From Methanomassiliicoccales archaeon PtaU1.Bin030 (lineage in GTDB: Archaea; Thermoplasmatota; Thermoplasmata; Methanomassiliicoccales; Methanomassiliicoccaceae), in contig MVRB01000092.1 in the NCBI GenBank assembly GCA_002067635.1, forward strand, positions 1 to 9,978: DNA of 9,978 bases, written 5' to 3'. A program made the position numbers and the translations under genes. Of this stretch, positions 6,135 through 9,978 are shown piece after piece. The notes under the pieces are model-generated. The model made no database searches. It was not told where the DNA came from and saw only the letters and a list, made by a program, of their open reading frames with translations. The number at the start of each line of letters is the position of its first letter. Position 1 is the stretch's first letter.

Positions 6135-7152
6135 GCGCTCCACCTGTCTGAAGGTGCCGAGGGGGAAAGCCGAGTCCATACGTAAAAAGCTTTTAGCCGA
6201 GGGGCTGCTGGACATTTCCCTGCGCATTCGAAGGGAAGCCGATCACATACTATTCCCTGTGCTCTCTGAAAGGGCCTCCCTTCTGGGGTATGAGCTGGTA
6301 GATGCCGATCTGGACGAGAGGGAGCTGATGAGCTCGGACTACAGGACGTATATGGACGTGGACGAGCAGGTGAAGGAGAGGCTGCCCTCGGCCTTCGACG
6401 TCATTGGCGATGTTGCGATCATCCGCCTGGAGGATGACCTTGTGGAGCTGGCGTCATCGGTGGGGGAGGCTCTGATGAGGACATTCCCCCGCCTTCGCAC
6501 CGTGGCCCTAGACAAGGGCGTCAAGGGGGAGCTGCGGGTGCGGGACCTCCAGGTGGTCGCCGGGGAGAGCGATACGGAGACCGTTCACATAGAGTACGGC
6601 GTCAGGCTGCTCATAGACCCGGCGAAGGTATACTTCAATCCCCGGCTGTCCAACGAGCGCTACCGCGTCGCCAGCTTGGTCAGGGAGGGGGAGACGGTGG
6701 TGGACATGTTCGCAGGAGCAGGCCCCTTCTCCATCATGATAGCCAAGCACGCGTCCCCGGAGGTGGTCTATGCCATGGACCTGAACCACGATGCCGTGGA
6801 GTACCTGATGAGGAACGTGCAGCTCAACAAGGTCATGAACGTCGTCCCACTTGAGGGGGACGCCCGTCAGCTGGTTTTTGACGTGCCCTGCGCCGACAGG
6901 ATAATCATGAACCTCCCCCACTCCGCCCGCGACTTCTTCCACGATGCCCTCACCCGCCTCAAGATGGGCGGGGTGATACACTTCTACACGATATGCGAGC
7001 GCGATGACATCGAGCCCATCCTTGACCGTCTGGTGACGGAGGCCAGGGGGATGGGGGTGATGATCACTGTTCTGCGCTCCGAGGAGCTGAAGACGTACTC
7101 ACCGTCGATGAGCGTCTTCTCCGCCGACATCGGCCTGGTTGACTGGTGCTAG
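6133..7152 (+). CDS. trm5: tRNA (guanine-37-N1)-methyltransferase Trm5
   Basis: Methylates N1 of G37 next to the anticodon using S-adenosylmethionine, which prevents frameshifting. The 339-residue protein has the archaeal Trm5 layout: an N-terminal domain opening with STCLKVPRGKAESIRKKLL (3-21), the D2 region with FDVIGDVAII (88-97) and KGELRVRD (131-138; Arg135 corresponds to Arg145 of Methanocaldococcus jannaschii Trm5b), then VYFNPRLSNERYRVA (166-180; Tyr167 and Glu175 match catalytic-site Tyr177 and Glu185), the SAM-binding VVDMFAGAGPFSI (189-201), AMDLNHDAVEYLMRNVQLN (214-232) and the NLPHSA motif (260-265; Asn260, Pro262). All key residues are present, so it should be active. The start at 6133 gives the usual N-terminus; an in-frame ATG at 6052 would add 27 residues antisense to dphB and is not favoured. 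Its 3' end overlaps the dUTPase gene by 54 bp. Confidence 0.94.
   Translation: MRSTCLKVPRGKAESIRKKLLAEGLLDISLRIRREADHILFPVLSERASLLGYELVDADLDERELMSSDYRTYMDVDEQVKERLPSAFDVIGDVAIIRLEDDLVELASSVGEALMRTFPRLRTVALDKGVKGELRVRDLQVVAGESDTETVHIEYGVRLLIDPAKVYFNPRLSNERYRVASLVREGETVVDMFAGAGPFSIMIAKHASPEVVYAMDLNHDAVEYLMRNVQLNKVMNVVPLEGDARQLVFDVPCADRIIMNLPHSARDFFHDALTRLKMGGVIHFYTICERDDIEPILDRLVTEARGMGVMITVLRSEELKTYSPSMSVFSADIGLVDWC
6181..6194 (-). promoter_or_regulatory. Possible dphB promoter inside trm5
   Basis: On the minus strand AAAAGCTTTTTACG is a TATA-like stretch about 50 nt upstream of the dphB start. It would give a leader of roughly 25-30 nt that includes the AGGTG Shine-Dalgarno. It lies within the trm5 coding region, as it must because the two genes share their starts. 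Weak match to a consensus TATA box. Confidence 0.3.
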
Positions 7153-7617
7153 GGTTATCCCCTGCTGACCCTGATAGTTGCCGCTCCTCTTCTCATAGGT
7201 GAGCCTCGCCGGCGATGAAAGGGTCTCGAAAACGATCTGGACGAACCTGCTGCCGATGGGCACATGCACCGTTTCGGAGGACACGTTCATCGCCATGAAG
7301 GTGAGGGTTCCATGGAAACCGGCGTCCACCTTTCCCAGGCCAGCAAGCAGCCCCTTCCTCATCCAGGACGTTCGCAGCCAAAGCTGGGCGCTGAGCGTGG
7401 GCGGCAGCTCCACCCGCTCCACGGTGGATACGAAGAACATGGTCCCCGCAGGAATGGCCGCCGTTCCCCCTTTCACCTCCCCGCCCCCCGGGGTCCTTAT
7501 CTCAGAGATCCTGAGGTCGTAGCCGTTGGGGGTGAGGGACTCTTCGGAGTAGCCGTCAATCTTCAGCTCGCCGTCGCGGAGACGCCCCAATATCTCATGA
7601 TCGGGAAGGATGCACAT
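7099..7617 (-). CDS. dut: Archaeal-type dUTPase (dUTP diphosphatase), Dcd/Dut superfamily
   Basis: Hydrolyses dUTP to dUMP and pyrophosphate, keeping uracil out of DNA and supplying dUMP for dTMP synthesis. The 172-residue protein has the trimeric Dcd/Dut fold: SLTPNGYDLRI (27-37), LRTSWMRKGL (81-90, the 'RSSxxRxGL' motif), GKVDAGFHGTLTFMAMN (95-111, Asp98 as water-activating acid), GSRFVQIVF (122-130) and the Gly-rich GNYQGQQG (147-154) near the C-terminus. In dCTP deaminases the motif after 'DxGFxG' contains the deaminating Glu (ITLE); here that position is Met108, as in archaeal dUTPases with 'GNLTLMLYN', so dUTPase is preferred over deaminase. The start at 7615-7617 fits the family N-terminus (MCILPDHEIL) and the upstream TATA box. 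The tail after ITLAP (about residues 159-172) is encoded largely antisense to the end of trm5. Confidence 0.85.
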   Translation of the reverse strand: MCILPDHEILGRLRDGELKIDGYSEESLTPNGYDLRISEIRTPGGGEVKGGTAAIPAGTMFFVSTVERVELPPTLSAQLWLRTSWMRKGLLAGLGKVDAGFHGTLTFMAMNVSSETVHVPIGSRFVQIVFETLSSPARLTYEKRSGNYQGQQGITLAPVNQADVGGEDAHRR

Positions 7618-7639
7618 ATGGACACAAATGGGCATTTGA

Positions 7640-7650
7640 CTTAAAAATTG
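7640..7650 (-). promoter_or_regulatory. TATA box for leaderless dut
   Basis: On the minus strand the sequence CAATTTTTAAG is centred about 27 nt upstream of the dut ATG at 7617. That predicts a transcript beginning at or one or two bases before the start codon, in agreement with the lack of a Shine-Dalgarno. It supports 7617 over the in-frame upstream ATG at 7635. Confidence 0.55.
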
Positions 7651-7735
7651 AACAGTCGTCAAGGAACTTGATGTCAGGTTCAGTGTGAAAAAGATTTCGC
7701 CTCGTGTGCACTGTTATCACTCTTAATAACCAACC

Positions 7736-7750
7736 CTAACCTTTTTAAAT
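7736..7750 (+). promoter_or_regulatory. Candidate promoter of the structured RNA
   Basis: CTTTTTAAAT (7741-7750) is a good archaeal TATA-like box in a GC-rich setting, preceded by CCCTAAC. The centre is about 25-28 nt upstream of 7771-7774, which is where the 9-bp closing stem of the predicted RNA begins. This coincidence of promoter spacing and stem start is the main reason to place the RNA on the plus strand. Confidence 0.45.
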
Positions 7751-7770
7751 GCGGGAATTTCGGTCCTCGT

Positions 7771-7840
7771 TCAAGCGGGGGAAAGGTCCCTTGGACTGCC
7801 GCCATTCAGTTACCTCCTCTTGTCAACTGATCCCCCGCTA
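7771..7840 (+). ncRNA. Candidate structured small RNA with an anti-SD loop
   Basis: A predicted three-way-junction RNA of about 66-70 nt. The closing stem is perfect: AGCGGGGGA (7774-7782) pairs with TCCCCCGCT (7831-7839), 9 bp. Inside are hairpin 1, GGTCC (7785-7789) with GGACT (7793-7797), including one G-U pair and a CTT loop; and hairpin 2, TCAGTT (7806-7811) with AACTGA (7825-7830), 6 bp and a 13-nt loop (7812-7824). Hairpin 2 abuts the closing stem and could stack on it. The loop starts ACCTCCT, the same seven bases as the anti-Shine-Dalgarno end of 16S rRNA. It does not fit a tRNA, SRP RNA or RNase P RNA. A TATA box sits upstream and ilvE has its own TATA box downstream, so a stand-alone transcript is more likely than a leader. 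No strong poly-U terminator follows (TTATTCCCTCCTTCT). No family was recognised. The G-U pair favours this strand over the complement, where a weak 41-codon frame is the competing reading. Confidence 0.42.
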
Positions 7841-7841
7841 T

Positions 7842-7928
7842 TATTCCCTCCTTCTAACATCGTCCCGCATCGCCTCCTGACGCATGGCCATTGTTAAACC
7901 AGCTTGGACAGAATCTTATATTCCCTCC
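7842..7928 (+). repeat. Direct repeat TATTCCCTCC, two copies upstream of ilvE
   Basis: The 10-mer TATTCCCTCC occurs at 7842-7851 and 7919-7928, 77 bp apart. The flanks are partly similar (both end in a T-rich/TAC-like stretch). The first copy lies just after the candidate RNA; the second overlaps the end of the ilvE TATA box. It could be a regulator binding element or a coincidence of pyrimidine-rich DNA. Two further CCTCC motifs lie nearby, at 7813-7817 and 7873-7877. Confidence 0.4.
7913..7922 (+). promoter_or_regulatory. TATA box of ilvE
   Basis: ATCTTATATT is a good archaeal TATA-like box centred about 35 nt before the ilvE ATG. It predicts a transcript start near 7943-7945 and a leader of only about 9 nt, with no clear Shine-Dalgarno. 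It separates ilvE transcription from the upstream candidate RNA. Confidence 0.55.
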
Positions 7929-7952
7929 GTGTTACCGGAAGGCACATAGGCG

Positions 7953-9026
7953 ATGTATTTGAGATTTGAAACGCACAAGGTCGTAAAGAGCAGGATCGGT
8001 GAGGTTGATTTCGACCATCTGACCTTCGGAGAGACGTTCTCCGATCACATGTTCCAGATGGACTATGCCAACGATGAGTGGCAGGTACCGAAAATCGTAC
8101 CCTTCGGAAAGATCGAGATCCTGCCATCCTTGTCCGCACTTCACTATGGACAGAGCGTCTTCGAGGGCCTGAAGGCCTTCCGCGATCATAAGGGAGGGGT
8201 CAACATCTTCCGACCGGACAAGCATGCTGAGAGGATGCTGCACTCCTCTGACCGGCTGTGCATCCCTCGGGTGGAGAAGGAGCTCTTCGTGGGGGCGGTG
8301 GAGGCCCTGGTCACTCTAGATAAGCAGTGGATACCCAGCAAGAAGGGCACCGCCCTGTACATCCGTCCCTTCACCTTCGCCACCGAGGACTACATCGGCG
8401 TCCGGGTCTCGGAGAAGTACACCTTCTTCATCATCACCGGGCCGGTGGGTGCCTACTACAAGGAAGGCTTCAACCCCGTCAGCCTCATGACCTCGGGCGA
8501 GTACGTCCGAGCCGTCCGTGGAGGGCTGGGCGAGGCCAAGACCGCGGCCAACTATGCCGCCTCCCTGCTGCCTGCCTACGAGGCCAAGAAGAAGGGGTAC
8601 TCGCAGGTGCTGTGGCTCGATGGGGTCCATGAGAAGTACATCGATGAGGTGGGGACGATGAACATATGCTTCTACAAGGACGGGACCCTCATAACCCCGC
8701 CCCTCGAGGGCACCATCCTCGCCGGCGTCACCAGGGACAGCGTGCTGCAGCTCGCCCGGCACTGGGGCATCAAGGTCGAGGAGAGGAGAATCAGCATCGA
8801 TGAGGTCATGGCCTCGATCAAGGACGGCAGCATGACCGAGATATTCGGTACGGGAACGGCCGCCGTGATATCTCCGGTTGGGGAGCTGTTCCACAAGGGG
8901 GAGACGGTGACCATCAACGGTAACAAGACCGGCCCTCTAGCTCAGAGGCTCTTCGACGAGATAACCGGCATCCAGGTCGGCGAGAGGCCAGACCCCTTCG
9001 GTTGGGTCCACCACTTGGACATCTAA
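7953..9026 (+). CDS. ilvE: Branched-chain amino acid aminotransferase (fold-type IV, type II BCAT)
   Basis: A PLP enzyme that interconverts leucine, isoleucine or valine with their 2-oxo acids, using glutamate/2-oxoglutarate; the last step of branched-chain amino acid synthesis, cytosolic. The 357-residue protein is the long type II form. Seen: FSDHMFQMDY (29-38) opening typical of the type; ALHYGQSVFEGLKAFR (62-77); ALYIRPF (134-140); GGLGEAKTAANYAASL (190-205) with the PLP-binding Lys196; EKYIDEVGTMNICF (227-240) with the cofactor-ring-contacting Glu232; and EIFGTGTAAVISPVG (296-310), the phosphate-contacting loop. Full length with no missing key residue. It appears monocistronic: own TATA box upstream and a T-rich terminator after the stop. 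No other ilv or leu genes lie in the window. Its leader region contains the direct repeat and the candidate RNA. Confidence 0.95.
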   Translation: MYLRFETHKVVKSRIGEVDFDHLTFGETFSDHMFQMDYANDEWQVPKIVPFGKIEILPSLSALHYGQSVFEGLKAFRDHKGGVNIFRPDKHAERMLHSSDRLCIPRVEKELFVGAVEALVTLDKQWIPSKKGTALYIRPFTFATEDYIGVRVSEKYTFFIITGPVGAYYKEGFNPVSLMTSGEYVRAVRGGLGEAKTAANYAASLLPAYEAKKKGYSQVLWLDGVHEKYIDEVGTMNICFYKDGTLITPPLEGTILAGVTRDSVLQLARHWGIKVEERRISIDEVMASIKDGSMTEIFGTGTAAVISPVGELFHKGETVTINGNKTGPLAQRLFDEITGIQVGERPDPFGWVHHLDI

Positions 9027-9030
9027 ACCC

Positions 9031-9055
9031 TTTTCAACCCCTGTTTTTCATTCTT
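9031..9055 (+). terminator. T-rich terminator after ilvE
   Basis: Two pyrimidine runs, TTTTCAACC and CTGTTTTTCATTCTT, follow the ilvE stop within 30 nt. Archaeal transcription ends at such U-rich tracts without requiring a hairpin. The next gene has its own promoter 35 bp further on. Confidence 0.5.
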
Positions 9056-9086
9056 AGAACGTCGATACATCCAACCCTAGGAAAGA

Positions 9087-9096
9087 CCTTATATGT
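9087..9096 (+). promoter_or_regulatory. TATA box of the ABC substrate-binding protein gene
   Basis: ACCTTATATG region (core CTTATAT, 9088-9094) predicts a transcript start near 9117-9119. The leader before the ATG at 9166 is about 48 nt and ends with the SD GGTGAT. The predicted start falls within the 19-bp palindrome. Confidence 0.55.
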
Positions 9097-9115
9097 CGAC
9101 CATTATCTAGAAACC

Positions 9116-9134
9116 GTTGGATGAATCATCCAAC
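9116..9134. promoter_or_regulatory. 19-bp perfect palindrome, candidate operator
   Basis: GTTGGATGAATCATCCAAC: 9-bp arms with perfect symmetry around a single central A. It covers the predicted transcription start of the substrate-binding protein gene, the usual place for a repressor site. The half-site CATCCAAC also occurs at 9068-9075, just upstream of the TATA box, so the promoter is flanked. The arrangement resembles operators of metal-dependent repressors (DtxR/IdeR/MntR type) in geometry, but the sequence is not a recognised consensus. Confidence 0.6.
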
Positions 9135-9165
9135 TTTAGAAGGAGCATCAGTTAAGGGTGATCGT

Positions 9166-9978
9166 ATGGGGTCAGGAAACAGGAAGATGATAGCCGTTGC
9201 TTTGGTGGCCGTGCTGGTAGTGGCCATCGTGGCAGTGGTAGCTCTGAGTCAGAACAAGAACGCGGGGTCCCAATTGGCCACCGTCACCGACGCCTCGGGC
9301 ATGAATGTGACATTGAGCGCTTCGCCCAGCAGGATAGTGTCCTGCGCGCCGGACATATCGGAGGTCGTGGCGGCCTTGAACCTTACGGATAAGCTGGTGG
9401 CGGTCACGGACTACTGTGACTACCCTCAAGGGGTCAAGGACCTCCGCGACGCTGGCAAGACCATAGGCGGGTTCTACACTCCCAGCTATGAGAAGGTCAT
9501 CTCCTACAACCCTGATCTGGTCATCGTTAGCAACAGCGTCCAGACACAGATAGATATGGCGACCCAGCTCCGGTCCTCGGGTTACACGGTGCTGGTGGTG
9601 AACGCCGCCACCAACATATCCATGGTCTACGAAAACATCAACATGATCGGGAAGCTCGTAGGCCTGGAGTCCAAGGCGAACGATATGGTCGAGGACATGA
9701 AGTCCAAGATAGCCTCCATCGGCGAGGCGATAAGCGGTGACGCAGAGCCGTCCATAATGTTCGTTACCTATGCGGAGGCAGGATTCACCAACGTGTGGCC
9801 TGCGGGCGGAGGCACGGCCATCGGAGAGATCATCGATCTCGCCGGAGGTAGCAACGTGTTCGCGGAAATGAACGGCTTCGAGATGGCCTCGGACGAGGTC
9901 CTCAAGAGCAAGGCATCCTCCGTGGACTACATCGTCATGACCATCATGTACTCGCCTGAAAGCCCAGAGAACACCAGC
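9166..9978 (+). CDS. ABC transporter substrate-binding protein, iron-chelate/cobalamin (BtuF/FecB) type, 3' end missing
   Basis: The first 271 residues of a periplasmic-binding-protein family (PF01497-like) receptor; the frame is open to the right edge of the window. Residues about 8-27 (MIAVALVAVLVVAIVAVVAL) form a single hydrophobic segment, followed by a short linker. There is no lipobox Cys, so it is probably an N-terminally membrane-anchored extracytoplasmic receptor. The mature domain shows VTDASGMNVTLSASPSRIVS (40-59), ALNLTDKLVAVTDYCDYP (70-87), IGGFYTPSYEKVISYNPDLV (100-119) and WPAGGGTAIGEIIDLAGGSN (211-230), all typical of the cobalamin/ferric-siderophore binding family. The ATG at 9166 is chosen because GGTGAT, a full match to the anti-SD, lies 3-8 nt upstream; an in-frame ATG at 9121 would add 15 residues but lies within the palindrome and at the predicted transcript start. 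Substrate (iron chelate or corrinoid) cannot be told from this fragment. The permease and ATPase are expected downstream but are not visible. Confidence 0.88.
   Translation, partial: MGSGNRKMIAVALVAVLVVAIVAVVALSQNKNAGSQLATVTDASGMNVTLSASPSRIVSCAPDISEVVAALNLTDKLVAVTDYCDYPQGVKDLRDAGKTIGGFYTPSYEKVISYNPDLVIVSNSVQTQIDMATQLRSSGYTVLVVNAATNISMVYENINMIGKLVGLESKANDMVEDMKSKIASIGEAISGDAEPSIMFVTYAEAGFTNVWPAGGGTAIGEIIDLAGGSNVFAEMNGFEMASDEVLKSKASSVDYIVMTIMYSPESPENTS

Noticed and set aside
7099..7617. dCTP deaminase as the product
   Set aside because: The deaminase catalytic Glu position is Met108, and the sequence around it and the GNYQG C-terminal motif match archaeal dUTPase instead.
7771..7840. tRNA gene or known riboswitch
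   Set aside because: No cloverleaf with T-loop and anticodon arm can be drawn, and no recognised riboswitch core is present; the fold seen is a three-way junction with a 9-bp stem.
8316..8894. 192-residue open frame on the minus strand
   Set aside because: Antisense to ilvE, His/Gly/Leu-rich translation typical of a reverse-strand shadow in GC-rich DNA.

Overview
The window looks archaeal, from a GC-rich euryarchaeote; a Thermoplasmata / Methanomassiliicoccales-like lineage is possible, but that placement is an impression and was not tested. The evidence for Archaea is a diphthine synthase (EF-2 modification), a Trm5-type tRNA G37 methyltransferase, an archaeal-type dUTPase, a HerA-like ATPase N-terminus, and TATA boxes about 25 nt upstream of gene starts. 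Several of those starts appear leaderless or carry a GGTGA-type Shine-Dalgarno (SD).

Left part (1-4033, minus strand): the first residues of a HerA/DUF87-type ATPase run off the left edge. Next to it is a tight three-gene surface-glycan operon, read from right to left: a UDP-ManNAcA-forming nucleotide-sugar dehydrogenase, a DUF354 GT-B-fold protein, and an (alpha/alpha)-toroid protein of unknown activity. A strikingly AT-rich gap of about 360 bp (4034-4394) holds its promoter and separates it from the next gene.

Middle (4395-7617): a very compact block of four genes in convergent and divergent pairs. A short, divergent FtsZ/tubulin-superfamily protein with a damaged GTPase signature overlaps the 3' end of dphB. 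dphB and trm5 diverge from start codons that share the tetramer CATG. trm5 overlaps the 3' end of a dUTPase gene by 54 bp. dphB and trm5 both encode S-adenosylmethionine-dependent methyltransferases that modify the translation machinery (EF-2 and tRNA position 37).

Right part (7618-9978): a 335-bp intergenic region contains a promoter followed by a candidate structured RNA. It has a perfect 9-bp closing stem and two inner hairpins, and one loop displays ACCUCCU, the anti-SD sequence. It also contains a direct repeat placed over the TATA box of ilvE. Then comes ilvE (branched-chain aminotransferase), a T-rich terminator, and an iron/cobalamin-type ABC substrate-binding protein cut by the right edge. 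A perfect 19-bp operator-like palindrome lies on the predicted transcription start of that last gene.

The items most worth a second look are the degenerate FtsZ paralogue, the candidate RNA with its anti-SD loop, and the palindromic operator. No tRNA, rRNA, insertion sequence or CRISPR array is visible.
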